DNA of 64,000 nt from an uncultured Christensenella sp. (GCA_910583995.1 CAJTYW010000001.1:62001-126000); one strand, 5' to 3'. Positions 15,137 through 25,375 are shown, counted from the first letter of the stretch. Notes: generated from the letters alone by a model not told the origin. Program-made: numbers and translations.

Positions 15137-15712
15137 ATGATAGGTACTAGAGAAAGATATGATGTAAACTTAAGAGAAGAAAGAACAAATGAGTATGCAC
15201 CATTGCGTTATGATGATTATCGCCCTGAATATTCCTACAGAGGCAATGATGACTATCAAGAAGAGTGCAGAGATAGCCGTAACAGAAGATATGCGGATAA
15301 ATATGCAGATATTGATTTTTATAACAATCAATATGAATGTTCTGCTAGTGAAAATGTTTTTAGACCAATTGAGCTTTCAGACATTACAACTGATATCAAG
15401 CCACAAAAGAAACAAAAAACAAAGTCAAAAATAAATATAAGTACAAAAGGTAAAATTTTGGTTGGAGTATACGCTGCTTTAGTAGTACTTATTGTTGCTA
15501 TGCTACTTATAAATGCTATTCCAGCAGTAAGTGCACAAACATCTGCAGCAAAACTTCCAAATCAAGAAATTGTGAATGAGCAAGCTGTTAATGAGACTGA
15601 AAAAGCAGTTCAAAGCGAAAGCGGTCTTACAAAAGGCGATGGCTATGTTTATGATACAAAAACTAACTGGTTTGATAATTTTTGTAACGGCTTGAGCAAA
15701 TTGTTTGACTAA
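15137..15712 (+). CDS. Bitopic membrane protein at the FtsL position of the dcw cluster
   Basis: A 191-residue protein with GAGGAGGGAG upstream. It has a long, charged, Tyr/Arg/Asp-rich cytoplasmic part (1-106), one membrane helix (about 107-129) and a short outer tail of about 60 residues. In dcw clusters the slot between rsmH and the class B PBP is normally held by ftsL, a bitopic divisome protein. Topology and place agree. However, the outer part has no obvious leucine-zipper coiled coil and the cytoplasmic part is longer than in typical FtsL, so the assignment is positional only. A terminator follows it. Confidence 0.7.
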   Translation: MIGTRERYDVNLREERTNEYAPLRYDDYRPEYSYRGNDDYQEECRDSRNRRYADKYADIDFYNNQYECSASENVFRPIELSDITTDIKPQKKQKTKSKINISTKGKILVGVYAALVVLIVAMLLINAIPAVSAQTSAAKLPNQEIVNEQAVNETEKAVQSESGLTKGDGYVYDTKTNWFDNFCNGLSKLFD

Positions 15713-15796
15713 TAAAATTGGCATTAGATTTCTTTAATAATTAAATATTTATACCGCACACAAAGTAAATATCGTATTATTAATGATTTTTGGATA

Positions 15797-15834
15797 AAAA
15801 ATTCCTATCTTTTTAAGGTAGGATTTTTTTTGTT
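15797..15834 (+). terminator. Terminator-like hairpin between FtsL-position gene and PBP gene
   Basis: ATTCCTATC and GGTAGGAT pair across a T-rich loop (with G-U pairing) and are followed by a T run. Confidence 0.7.
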
Positions 15835-15996
15835 TATTTATGAGTTTTTTTTGTAGTAGGGTAAGTATTTAATAATATTTTTTTTGTAATAGTATGCAAG
15901 TAACTTGTGATAGATTTGCTATTGGTGATTAGTGCCTTAAAAGTAATAAAACGCTTTTTTACTGCATATATTTTGCTATATAAAGAGAGGTTATTT

Positions 15997-17907
15997 ATGT
16001 CAAAAATCACTAATTCCAATTTGAGTAAAAGACTACTTGTAGTGTTTGTTTTGATTGCATTTGTGTTTACTGCAATTATTGCAAGATTAGCATATCTGCA
16101 AATAATAGCAAGTAAAACAATAACAAATAGGGCGATTTCACAATGGACGAGAGATTTGCCTATGCAAGCAACCCGTGGTAATATTACAGATAGAAATGGT
16201 GTGGTTGTTGCAGATACAAAAACTGCGTATACTTTGTATGTGCGTCCTAACTCAATGACTGATGTAAAAGCAGTTGCAGGAGCAATCGCTGCTGCAACAG
16301 GTAAAAATTATGACACAATTTACAATAAAATAAATAAAAAAGGTGTATCTGAAATTACAGTTGCCAAAAAACTGACAAAAGAGCAAATGATGGCAATATC
16401 TTCACAAAACTTTAATGGTGTTTATTTTTCTGAAGAGAGTGTAAGGTATTTCCCTTATGGTGATTTTATGTCGCAAATACTTGGCTTTACCAATATTGAC
16501 GGCGAAGGACAGTTTGGTGTAGAAAAATACTACGATAAGTATTTGAAAGGTGTAAATGGTCAGATTTTGACTCAAACGGACTTAGTAGGTAAAGAATTGC
16601 CTAATAATATAACTGGATATTTGCCTAGTATAAATGGTATGACAGTTAGCCTTACGGTTGATTTTAACATTCAGTCTTTTGCGGAAAAAATTGTAAAAGA
16701 TGCGGTTATTGACTTTAATGCAAAAGGTGCAAATTGTTTGGTAATGAACCCTAAAACAGGTGAAATACTTGCAATGGCTCAAGCACCGACATTTGACTTG
16801 AATAATATACCAAGAGATAATTTAGATGCACTTTATAGTATGGCAAAAAACAGTATGATTTCAAATGTGTATGAGCCAGGTTCAACTTTTAAAGTGCTTA
16901 CAACTGCAATTGGGCTAGAAGAAAAAACTTACCCTGATAGCCATAGTTTTTATTGTAATGGCTCAAGAATAGTAGACGGAAAAAGAATTAAATGCTGGCG
17001 TTCCATAGGTCACGGCTCTCAAACTTTTGCAGAAGGAGTTTGTAACAGCTGCAACTGCGTATTTATGGATATTGCAACCAAAGTTGGTACAAAAACAATG
17101 TACGATTATTTAAGAAAGTTTGGTATTAATTCAAAAACAGGCGTCGATTTGGTTGGCGAAGGTAAAGGACTTATGCTTAACGAAAGTTTGGTAAAAAATG
17201 TAGACTTAGCACGCATAGGTTTTGGGCAAGCGGTAGCGGTAACGCCTATTGGTTTGTGCGCAGCTGTAAGTAGCTGTATAAATGGCGGTAACAAGATTAC
17301 TCCTTATATTTTGAATAATATTACTGATACCAATTTTGGGGTTGTGGAAAGTAATTCGCCAAAAGTGGGCAGTAGAGTTATAAGCAGTAGCACTTCAGAT
17401 AAAGTTAGAGAAATGTTGTATGGAGTTGTAGAACAAGGCAGTGGTAAATATGCTTATATCCCAGGTTATAAAATAGGCGGCAAAACAGGTACTGCACAAA
17501 AATATGAAAATGGCGTAATTGCACGCGGTAAGTATGTGTCTTCATTTATGGGCTTTGCAAGTGTAGGCAATGATGATTACTTGTGCTTGATGACAGTAGA
17601 TGAACCTACAGGTTATGTATATTACGGAAGTTTGGTTGCAGGACCTTATGTTGGAGAATTGTTTGCTAATATTTTTAACTATAAAGGCTACAAACCGCAA
17701 TATAATGAAAACGATTTGAAAGTACTTGGAAAAATTGTTCCTATGCCAAACTTAATGGATATGACCCCAGAAGAAGCGGTAAAAACTTTGAAAAATCTTG
17801 GTATACCTTATGAAGTGGAAGGTGAAGGTGGCAAAGTAATAGGGCAATTGCCTGCACCAAAAGCGGATACAAGATATAATACCGTTGCACTTATAAGGCT
17901 TGGATAA
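15997..17907 (+). CDS. Class B penicillin-binding protein with PASTA domain (FtsI/SpoVD type)
   Basis: A 636-residue monofunctional transpeptidase that cross-links septal or spore-cortex peptidoglycan outside the membrane. The start at 15997 is chosen because AGAGAGG precedes it; upstream in-frame codons lack such a site. Order: N-terminal membrane helix (about 8-30), PBP dimerisation domain (RGNITDRNGVVVADT...), transpeptidase domain with S296-T-F-K, SCN and K496-TGT, then one C-terminal PASTA domain (MPNLMDMTPEEAVKTLKNLGI). The PASTA tail and dcw location fit SpoVD; with no second class B PBP in this cluster it may also serve as FtsI. Confidence 0.93.
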   Translation: MSKITNSNLSKRLLVVFVLIAFVFTAIIARLAYLQIIASKTITNRAISQWTRDLPMQATRGNITDRNGVVVADTKTAYTLYVRPNSMTDVKAVAGAIAAATGKNYDTIYNKINKKGVSEITVAKKLTKEQMMAISSQNFNGVYFSEESVRYFPYGDFMSQILGFTNIDGEGQFGVEKYYDKYLKGVNGQILTQTDLVGKELPNNITGYLPSINGMTVSLTVDFNIQSFAEKIVKDAVIDFNAKGANCLVMNPKTGEILAMAQAPTFDLNNIPRDNLDALYSMAKNSMISNVYEPGSTFKVLTTAIGLEEKTYPDSHSFYCNGSRIVDGKRIKCWRSIGHGSQTFAEGVCNSCNCVFMDIATKVGTKTMYDYLRKFGINSKTGVDLVGEGKGLMLNESLVKNVDLARIGFGQAVAVTPIGLCAAVSSCINGGNKITPYILNNITDTNFGVVESNSPKVGSRVISSSTSDKVREMLYGVVEQGSGKYAYIPGYKIGGKTGTAQKYENGVIARGKYVSSFMGFASVGNDDYLCLMTVDEPTGYVYYGSLVAGPYVGELFANIFNYKGYKPQYNENDLKVLGKIVPMPNLMDMTPEEAVKTLKNLGIPYEVEGEGGKVIGQLPAPKADTRYNTVALIRLG

Positions 17908-18027
17908 ATAAAATTGTTTTAAAATACTAAATTTAGTTTTTAGCAAATTATAGTTGTAATAAAATTTGATTAATAAACCTAATGTAAATCAAATTGTGTT
18001 TAATAGAGTTAACATAAATAAAATTAC

Positions 18028-18063
18028 CAAAAATGGCTATTTTTTGATAGCCATTTTTGTTTT
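18028..18063 (+). terminator. Intrinsic terminator between PBP gene and murE
   Basis: AAAATGGCTAT and ATAGCCATTTT form a strong stem followed by T-rich sequence. It splits the dcw cluster into separate transcription units. The rest of 17908-18209 is A/T-rich and shows nothing else I can name. Confidence 0.88.
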
Positions 18064-18209
18064 TATACCTATTTAAAAAAGCTATAAAATCAACTTGTCT
18101 ACAACAAACTGAAAATAAAATACGAACAAGCTGTAACTATAGTCATATAATCGCATTTAAGATAATAAAATATATCGTTAAGTAAACGCACAAGTTAAAG
18201 GAGAAAGAT

Positions 18210-19658
18210 ATGCAAGTTAAAGATTTGTTTGACGGTATTGAATACGAGTGGCTCTCTGAAAATAAAGTTGTCAATATAAAAAATGTAACTCACAAACCGC
18301 AAGATATAAAAGCTGACGATTGTTATATATGCCTTAAAACAAATGACAAAGGTATGCAAAATTTAGCAGTAGCAGTGGAGAATGGTGCAAAACTTATTGT
18401 TACCGATAAATATATAAATGTTCCGCAAGATATTGCGATTATCAAAGTTAAAAATATACGTGAGACTTATGCTTTGATTGCAAAAAACTATTATGGCAAA
18501 GCATCAGATAGTATGAAAATGATTGCAGTTGTTGGAACAAACGGAAAATCTACTACAAGTTATTTGATTTGGAGTTTGCTTACACAAAACAATATAATGT
18601 GCGGACTTATTGGAACTGGCTATTATATGATTGGCAAAAAAAGATTTGATTTGGATATGACAACTCCTGACCCAATGGATTTACATTTTATTTTGAGTGT
18701 TATGTCAAACTGCGGTGTAAAAGTTGTTGTAATGGAAGTTTCCAGTCACGCAATATATTTTAAAAAAGTGAGTGGGATTAAGTATAAAATAGGCATATTT
18801 ACCAATTTGTCACAAGACCACCTTGATTTTTTTGGTAATATGGATAATTTAGAAGCAGCAAAACAATCTTTCTTTTTAGATGGATTTTCTCAAATTTCCA
18901 TTATAAATATTGACGATAAAAGCGGAGCAAGACTTGCAGAAAAACTTGCATTGCCCCTTATAACTCTTGGCGTAGATAAAAAAGCGGATATTTCTGTTAA
19001 AAGCTATGAATTATCTTGTGAAGGCACTAGATTTAATGTGAATTTGTTTAGGGAAACAACGATTTTTGAGAGCAAACTTATTGGGAAATATAATATATAC
19101 AATATTTTATCCGCAGTTGTTGCTTGCAAACTTGTTGGGGTTAGAATCAAGTATATTATTGCGGCTTTAAAGGAAATTGAACCACTTGCCGGCAGAGCGA
19201 ATGTTTTTATAGATAATAACATAAATTATGTTATCGATTACGCGCACACACCAGATGGACTGCAAAATATTTTAACTGAATTTAGAAAAATCACTTTAGG
19301 TAAAATGATAGTTGTTTTTGGTGCAGGTGGCGATAGGGACAAGGATAAAAGGCATAAAATGGGAGCAATTGCAGAAGAGTTTGCGGATAAAGTTATTATT
19401 ACTCAAGATAACCCAAGATTTGAAAACCCTGATAACATAATAGCTGATATTTTAAGCGGAGTTAAAAATAAAGACGAAGTGTTTGTTATTGATGATAGGC
19501 GAAAGGCTACTGAAAAAGCAATAGAAATTGCAGAGCCTTTTGACACAATTGTTTTGGCAGGTAAAGGTCAGGAGGAATATTTTGAAAAAAATGGCAAAAA
19601 ATATTTCTATAACGATAAAAATACTTTAGAGGAGATTTTAGATATCAAATGGAAATAA
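18210..19658 (+). CDS. murE: UDP-MurNAc-L-Ala-D-Glu:meso-diaminopimelate ligase MurE
   Basis: A 482-residue ATP-dependent cytoplasmic ligase adding the third residue of the peptidoglycan stem peptide. AAAGGAG precedes the start. Mur ligase motifs are GTNGKST (P-loop), the TTPDP segment, EVSSHA, and the C-terminal FGAGGDRDKDKR. The substrate motif DNPR (ITQDNPRFENP) is the meso-diaminopimelate signature; L-Lys enzymes differ here. This agrees with the diaminopimelate decarboxylase gene at 50705. Its 3' end overlaps mraY by 10 bp. Confidence 0.96.
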   Translation: MQVKDLFDGIEYEWLSENKVVNIKNVTHKPQDIKADDCYICLKTNDKGMQNLAVAVENGAKLIVTDKYINVPQDIAIIKVKNIRETYALIAKNYYGKASDSMKMIAVVGTNGKSTTSYLIWSLLTQNNIMCGLIGTGYYMIGKKRFDLDMTTPDPMDLHFILSVMSNCGVKVVVMEVSSHAIYFKKVSGIKYKIGIFTNLSQDHLDFFGNMDNLEAAKQSFFLDGFSQISIINIDDKSGARLAEKLALPLITLGVDKKADISVKSYELSCEGTRFNVNLFRETTIFESKLIGKYNIYNILSAVVACKLVGVRIKYIIAALKEIEPLAGRANVFIDNNINYVIDYAHTPDGLQNILTEFRKITLGKMIVVFGAGGDRDKDKRHKMGAIAEEFADKVIITQDNPRFENPDNIIADILSGVKNKDEVFVIDDRRKATEKAIEIAEPFDTIVLAGKGQEEYFEKNGKKYFYNDKNTLEEILDIKWK

Positions 19659-20653
19659 AAGTTATAATTGCTTGTATTGTTGCGCTTATTGTTGGATTGT
19701 TAATTGGTTATCCAATTTTACTGCTTATGAGAAAGTTAAAAGCAGGGCAACAAATACTAAGCTATGTAGATGCGCACAAAAGTAAAGCAGGTACACCAAC
19801 AATGGGTGGTTGGATATTTATTTTAGCGATAAGTATTTGCGGATTGGCATTTTTTTATAAATCAAAAGAAGTTGTAATTGCGGTTTTAGGTATGATTTCT
19901 TATGGTGCGGTAGGTTTTTTGGACGATTTTTTAAAAATCAAGCATCACGAAAACTTAGGACTTAAAGCTTATCAAAAAATAATCGCACAATCAGGAATTG
20001 CTGTAATTTTGAGTATATTCTGTTATTTTAACGGCGGATTTTCAAAAACAATTATAATTCCTTTTACAGATTTGACATTTGATATTGGTTGGTGGATAGT
20101 TCCGCTAGTATTTATGCTATATATTGCTACAACAAATGCGGTAAACTTGCTTGATGGTCTTGACGGACTTGCGACTTCTGTTTCAAGTGTGATATTTGTA
20201 AGCCTTGCTGTAATACTAATGATTTTTGGCGGAAAGCTAGCATATAGCGGTAATAATCTTGCAGCAGACAGCATATATGGTCTAGCTGGATTAAGTGCTG
20301 TTACTGTAGGTGGATTACTTGCATTTTTGTGTTACAATGGTTTTCCTGCAAAAATATTTATGGGTGATACAGGCTCACTTGCATTGGGCGGATTAATGGC
20401 AAGTATATTTGCATTTTCAGGTGAATTATTGTTGATTTTTATACTTGGATTAATGTTGATATTAACTTGCGTGTCAGTTATTATTCAGGTTTTGTATTTT
20501 AAAGCAACAAAAGGAAAAAGAGTATGGCTTATGACTCCGTTGCATCATCACTATCAATACAAAGGTGTACACGAGTCAAAAATTACCGTTTGCTATACAG
20601 TTATAACTTTGGTGTGCGGTTTAATTTGTATTATCAGTAGTATTATGTATTAA
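19649..20653 (+). CDS. mraY: Phospho-N-acetylmuramoyl-pentapeptide transferase MraY
   Basis: A 334-residue integral membrane enzyme with about 10 helices. It transfers phospho-MurNAc-pentapeptide to undecaprenyl phosphate, making lipid I. Family motifs are present: GAVGFLDDFLKIK, NAVNLLDGLDGLA, MGDTGSLALGG and TPLHHHYQYKG. The start overlaps the end of murE, so the two are translationally coupled. Confidence 0.97.
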   Translation: MEIKVIIACIVALIVGLLIGYPILLLMRKLKAGQQILSYVDAHKSKAGTPTMGGWIFILAISICGLAFFYKSKEVVIAVLGMISYGAVGFLDDFLKIKHHENLGLKAYQKIIAQSGIAVILSIFCYFNGGFSKTIIIPFTDLTFDIGWWIVPLVFMLYIATTNAVNLLDGLDGLATSVSSVIFVSLAVILMIFGGKLAYSGNNLAADSIYGLAGLSAVTVGGLLAFLCYNGFPAKIFMGDTGSLALGGLMASIFAFSGELLLIFILGLMLILTCVSVIIQVLYFKATKGKRVWLMTPLHHHYQYKGVHESKITVCYTVITLVCGLICIISSIMY

Positions 20654-20727
20654 TTAAAAATCAATTTTTTAATTTTGTTTAAGAGATTGCAATCGGTTTG
20701 TGCTGCCGAATTGTTAAAGGGGTATTT

Positions 20728-22032
20728 ATGTTATCGTTGGTTTATGGTTATGGTACAAGTGGTAAAAGTGCGTTAAAATGTCTTGAAAGATTAGGAAGAG
20801 AAGTTGCGGTTTTTACAGACGAGCCTTTAAAGGAAGATATAGGTGTTACTAATCTTTGCGGACTGCCTTTTGATGAAGTGTTAAAAAATGTTGGGCTTAT
20901 CGTTGTAAGTCCTTCTGTAAAGCTTGATAGTGAATTGCTTACTGTAGCTAGACAAAAACATATAGAAATAATTGGCGAGTTAGAGCTAGGATATAGAAAT
21001 TTACTTGGTGATGTAATAGCAATTACAGGTACAAACGGCAAAACCACTTGTACTAGGCTTTTGACTGAGATTTTAAAAGCAACAGGTGTAAATGCCGATT
21101 ATTACGGCAATATCGGTGTGCCGCTTGCGGAAAACAGCTTTGATATAGGGGAAGAAAAAGTTGCTGTTGTGGAAACAAGTTCCTTTCAGCTTGCGACCAC
21201 CGAATTGTTTTGTCCTAAAATTGCAATTTGCTTGAATATAGCGGAAGACCATTTGGAATACCATAAAAGTATGGATAACTACGTAAAGTGCAAGAGAGAC
21301 ATATTTAAAAATCAAGATAAAAGCGAGTATGCTATTTTGAATTATGATGATGAAATTGTTAAAAATTTTGCAAATAAAATCAATAGTAATGTATATTATT
21401 TTTCCTTAACACATAAGGTGAAAGGTAGTTATTTAAAAGGCGGAAGTTTGTATTTTTGCGGGGATAAGACAGAGTATATTTGTAGCGTAAGCGATATAAA
21501 AATAAAAGGTGAACATAATATTGCAAATTGTTTGGCTGTAATAACTGCTTGTAAAATTTTGAATATACCAAACAGCATAATAGTTAAAACCTTGAAAGAG
21601 TTTGAGCTATCGTCCCACAGATTGCAATTGGTGGATAATATTTCAGGCGTAAATTATTATGACGACTCAAAATCAACAAATATACACTCAACTTTATCTG
21701 CAGTAAGAGCTGTTGAAGGTAAAACAACTTTGCTGATAGGCGGATATGACAAAGGTTTGGATTATACTAAGTTATTTAAGGAATTGCCTATAAAGATTAA
21801 TACTGTAATTTGCTTTGGTGCAAATAAAGATAAAATTGTGCAAAGTTTCTCCAAATCTTATTCTACAACAATAATAAAGGCAGATAGCATAGAAGATGCA
21901 CTTGATATTGCATCAAAAGTTAAATGTGATAATGTGTTATTTTCACCTGCAACTTCAAGTTATGATAGATTTTCAAGCTATGCAGAAAGAGGGGAATTTT
22001 TTAAAGAATATATTAAGAGGTTTAAACATTGA
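20728..22032 (+). CDS. murD: UDP-N-acetylmuramoylalanine--D-glutamate ligase MurD
   Basis: A 434-residue cytoplasmic Mur ligase adding D-Glu. The start at 20728 follows AAAGGGG. An in-frame ATG at 20698 has no ribosome binding site and would add ten unlike residues before the Rossmann-type start LVYGYGTSGKSAL. The ATP-binding loop is ITGTNGKTT; other motifs are NIAEDHLEYH, YYDDSKSTN and GGYDKGLDY. Overlaps ftsW by 4 bp (TTGA). Confidence 0.96.
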   Translation: MLSLVYGYGTSGKSALKCLERLGREVAVFTDEPLKEDIGVTNLCGLPFDEVLKNVGLIVVSPSVKLDSELLTVARQKHIEIIGELELGYRNLLGDVIAITGTNGKTTCTRLLTEILKATGVNADYYGNIGVPLAENSFDIGEEKVAVVETSSFQLATTELFCPKIAICLNIAEDHLEYHKSMDNYVKCKRDIFKNQDKSEYAILNYDDEIVKNFANKINSNVYYFSLTHKVKGSYLKGGSLYFCGDKTEYICSVSDIKIKGEHNIANCLAVITACKILNIPNSIIVKTLKEFELSSHRLQLVDNISGVNYYDDSKSTNIHSTLSAVRAVEGKTTLLIGGYDKGLDYTKLFKELPIKINTVICFGANKDKIVQSFSKSYSTTIIKADSIEDALDIASKVKCDNVLFSPATSSYDRFSSYAERGEFFKEYIKRFKH

Positions 22033-23150
22033 TAAAATCAAAAGAAATAAATTTTAAGCTAATATTTTGGGTTGTGATTTTGTGTTGTTTTGGCTTGGTT
22101 ATGCAATATAGTGCCAGCAGTTATAACGCTTTTAAAGAAACAGGCGATAGTCTTTTTTATGTTAAAAAGCAGCTAATTGCTTTTGCTGTAGGCATAATGG
22201 CACTTGTTTGTGCTACTAAAGTCAATACCGCATTTTATAAAAAAATCAAATGGTACCTGCTTGTATTATCAATAATACTACTTGCGATAATTTTTATACC
22301 AGTATTAGGCGTAGAAAAATACGGAGCAAGAAGATGGTTGAATTTAGGATTTTTTACTATTCAACCTTCTGAGTTTTCAAAATTCGGATTGATGTTTTTT
22401 TTAGCGGGATACATACACGACCATAAGCTTGATAAAATAAGAAATTTGATTGTGCCACTACTTGCAACGGCAATTATATGCGTGCTTATTATGCTTGAGC
22501 CTAATATGAGTATAACAATGCTTGTAGGATTATCTGTTTTGATTATGCTAGTTTGTGGGGGAATAAAAGGCAGATACATACTTGCTTTGGCTGTACCTGT
22601 AATGGTGCTTGTAATTATATTGATTTTTGCAGAACCTTACAGAGTAAAAAGAATACTTGCCTTTATTAATCCTTGGGAAAATTCTCAAGACGAAGGGTTT
22701 CAGCTTATCCAATCATTTTACGCGCTAAGCGGTGGCGGGGTGTTTGGTGTTGGGCTATTTAACAGTAGACAAAAGTATACTTTTTTGCCATTTGCAGAAT
22801 CAGATTTCATATTTTCTATCATCGGCGAAGAATTGGGCTTTGTAGGAAGTGTTCTGCTTATAATGCTATTTATATATGTTGTATTTCTTGGTGTAAAGAT
22901 TGCAATGAATGCAAAAGATGTTTATTCAAGTTTGCTTGCAATTGGCATAACCGCAATTATTGCGTGTCAAACCTTGCTTAATGTTGCGGTGGTAACAGGA
23001 AGTATTCCGCCAACAGGTTTACCTTTGCCGTTTATTAGTAATGGTGGTTCTTCTTTGGTGGTATTTTTATATGCTGTCGGAGTGCTTGTACGCATTGGTA
23101 AAGAGACTAATGATACACATTTATTATTTACTCGCCATAAAATGAAGTAG
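22029..23150 (+). CDS. ftsW: SEDS-family peptidoglycan glycosyltransferase FtsW
   Basis: A 373-residue membrane protein with about 10 helices, polymerising lipid II at the division septum together with a class B PBP. The start is TTG at 22029, overlapping the murD stop (TTGA), with AAGAGG upstream. SEDS signatures: YGARRWLNLGFFTIQPSEFSKFG, EPNMSITMLV, GGGVFGVGLFNSRQKYTFLPFAESDFIFSIIGEE (read as two blocks) and GLPLPFISNGGSS. In most clusters murG follows; here murA does. Confidence 0.94.
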   Translation: MIKSKEINFKLIFWVVILCCFGLVMQYSASSYNAFKETGDSLFYVKKQLIAFAVGIMALVCATKVNTAFYKKIKWYLLVLSIILLAIIFIPVLGVEKYGARRWLNLGFFTIQPSEFSKFGLMFFLAGYIHDHKLDKIRNLIVPLLATAIICVLIMLEPNMSITMLVGLSVLIMLVCGGIKGRYILALAVPVMVLVIILIFAEPYRVKRILAFINPWENSQDEGFQLIQSFYALSGGGVFGVGLFNSRQKYTFLPFAESDFIFSIIGEELGFVGSVLLIMLFIYVVFLGVKIAMNAKDVYSSLLAIGITAIIACQTLLNVAVVTGSIPPTGLPLPFISNGGSSLVVFLYAVGVLVRIGKETNDTHLLFTRHKMK

Positions 23151-23174
23151 AGTAGAACTTTTAGGAGTAAGATT

Positions 23175-24431
23175 ATGAGTAAATTTATAATAAATGGAGA
23201 AAGAGAACTTCACGGCGAATTAAATATGCTGGGAGCGAAAAACAGTGTGCTTCCGCTGCTTGCCGCTTGCATACTGACGGATGAAAAAGTGTTGTTACAT
23301 AATTGCCCCGATATAACAGATGTACATAATATGTTGGCTATATTAAAAAGCTTAGGAGTAAAAGCCGAATTTGATAATGGCGATATTATTCTTGATAGCA
23401 GTAATATCAATAGCGAAGTAGTACCGCCAAAGCTTGCGCACGAGTTAAGGTCATCTATATTTTTGCTAGGCTCTATTTTGTCAAAATTTAATAAAGCGAC
23501 TTTATGTTATCCTGGTGGCTGTGAAATAGGAGAGCGGCCTATCGACATTCATTTAAAAGGTTTAAAAGAGTTGGGTGTAGAGATTACAGAAGAAGGCGGT
23601 TTGATTTTTTGTAAAAACAATAAAAAAATAGTATCAACGGAAATAGTGCTAGATATTCCGTCTGTTGGTGCTACGGAAAATTTGATGATGGCAAGCGTGT
23701 TTGCAGATGGTATAGTTACAATCCGCAATGTTGCCCGTGAACCTGAAATTGTAGATTTGCAAAATTTTCTTAATAGTATGGGTGCAAAAATTTATGGTGC
23801 AGGTTGCGGCGTAATAGTAGTACACGGCGTTAAAAAATTGCACGGAGTGGAATATACGCCAATAGGTGATAGAATAGTTGCGGGTACATATATGATAGCT
23901 TGTGCTATGTGTAATGGCGATGTGACATTAAAAGGAATAAATTGTGAACATTTGTCATCACTTATATCAAAATTATCAAAAACTACTTGCAATATATATG
24001 CAAATAATGATATAATAAGGATAAAGTCGAAAGGTAGGCATTCTCGTCTTGGAAAAATCGATACAATGTATTATCCGGGATTTCCTACTGACTTGCAATC
24101 TCAAATGTCCGCATTAGGTGCAGTTTCAAATGGAATCAGTATTATTACCGAAAATATTTTTGAGACAAGGTTTAAACAGATTCCTGAATTTAGAAAAATG
24201 GGTGCTATTGTGGAAGTGAAAGGGCGAACTGCTATTTTTGAAGGTGTACCTAAACTTTATGGTGCAGAAGTAAAGGCAGAAGATTTGCGTGGCGGTGCTT
24301 CGCTTGTGCTAATGGGGTTATTTGCTAGCGGCACAACTGTGGTAAACGACATTAAACATATTGATAGAGGATATCAAAATATGGAAGTCGATTTGCGTTC
24401 GCTTGGAGGAGACATTGTAAGAGTAAATTAA
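23175..24431 (+). CDS. murA: UDP-N-acetylglucosamine 1-carboxyvinyltransferase MurA
   Basis: A 418-residue cytoplasmic enolpyruvyl transferase for the first committed step of peptidoglycan synthesis. Two EPSP-synthase-like domains are recognisable. The catalytic cysteine is present (C116 in PGGCEIGERPID), so the fosfomycin target residue is retained. Other signatures are LGAKNSVLPLLAA near the N-terminus, FPTDLQSQ and DLRGGASLVL. It sits between ftsW and divIB, a place often taken by murG/murB in related clusters. Confidence 0.96.
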   Translation: MSKFIINGERELHGELNMLGAKNSVLPLLAACILTDEKVLLHNCPDITDVHNMLAILKSLGVKAEFDNGDIILDSSNINSEVVPPKLAHELRSSIFLLGSILSKFNKATLCYPGGCEIGERPIDIHLKGLKELGVEITEEGGLIFCKNNKKIVSTEIVLDIPSVGATENLMMASVFADGIVTIRNVAREPEIVDLQNFLNSMGAKIYGAGCGVIVVHGVKKLHGVEYTPIGDRIVAGTYMIACAMCNGDVTLKGINCEHLSSLISKLSKTTCNIYANNDIIRIKSKGRHSRLGKIDTMYYPGFPTDLQSQMSALGAVSNGISIITENIFETRFKQIPEFRKMGAIVEVKGRTAIFEGVPKLYGAEVKAEDLRGGASLVLMGLFASGTTVVNDIKHIDRGYQNMEVDLRSLGGDIVRVN

Positions 24432-24441
24432 GGAAGTGTTT

Positions 24442-25254
24442 ATGAACAAAAGATTGATAATTATTTTTGTATGTCTTGCAATATTTGTCTTGACACTTGT
24501 AGTCGGGGCAGTAGTATTTACTGTCAGTGACGTTAATATTTTATTGCAGTCAGACAAAAATGTTGCCTTTGATAAAACTAAAATTCTTGAAACTAGTGGT
24601 ATTAAAAAAGGTCAAAGCATTTTTACAATTGACAGCGACGAAGCTAAAGCTAAGATTGAAAAACAATTTCCAAAATTGAATGTAATAAAAATTGAAAGAG
24701 CTTTCCCTAATAAAGTTAGAATACATTTAGATGCAAGAACTGCTATACTTAAAATTCCTGTAGCAAATTCCGATAAATTTTTGCTTTTGGATTATAGGTT
24801 TGATGAAGAAAACAAAATTAGCAAAATCAAAATTTTAGATATGGTTATTGATGACGGCGAAATTTATGATGATGAAAAAGTTGTTCTTGTAAACGGATAT
24901 GAATATTCTTGCGGTGACAATCCTGTAGGAGACTTTATTTCAGACGATAATGTACAAATTAATGCTTTGAAGGATATTTTGCATACACTTGATACTTTGG
25001 AAGTAGTAAATGAAAGAGTGCCTGCAACATTTGATAGTATAAGCATAGCAGAAGATAATACAATTAGACTAAAAACTGTTTTAGGACTTACTTTGGTTAT
25101 TAGGACGGAAACAACAGTATCTGTACAAAGACAAATGGAAATTATCTATAGTAAGTTTTATTCTTATCAAGACGAGGACAGAGAAAAACCTAACTATTTG
25201 TATATTAACAATAATGGCGATTTGATAAACAGTCCAAAAATAGAATTTAATTAA
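24442..25254 (+). CDS. Cell-division protein DivIB/FtsQ
   Basis: A 270-residue bitopic protein. The start at ATG 24442 is 7 nt after AAGGA; the GTG at 24436 is too close to that site. It has a short cytoplasmic end, one membrane helix (about 4-27), then a POTRA domain (about 30-100: NVAFDKTKILETSGIKKGQSIFTID... KVRIHLDARTAI) and a beta domain. DivIB/FtsQ joins with FtsL and DivIC to activate septal synthesis. Assignment rests on topology, the POTRA pattern and location just before ftsA-ftsZ. Confidence 0.88.
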   Translation: MNKRLIIIFVCLAIFVLTLVVGAVVFTVSDVNILLQSDKNVAFDKTKILETSGIKKGQSIFTIDSDEAKAKIEKQFPKLNVIKIERAFPNKVRIHLDARTAILKIPVANSDKFLLLDYRFDEENKISKIKILDMVIDDGEIYDDEKVVLVNGYEYSCGDNPVGDFISDDNVQINALKDILHTLDTLEVVNERVPATFDSISIAEDNTIRLKTVLGLTLVIRTETTVSVQRQMEIIYSKFYSYQDEDREKPNYLYINNNGDLINSPKIEFN

Positions 25255-25375
25255 TTGAAAAGTTTGAATTTTAAACATAGTTAAAACTTTAAAATAAAAA
25301 TTAATTTTATATGCGCATACGCGTGCGTATATAATATAAAATATTATAATAATTATAAATATTTAAGTAAAAGTA

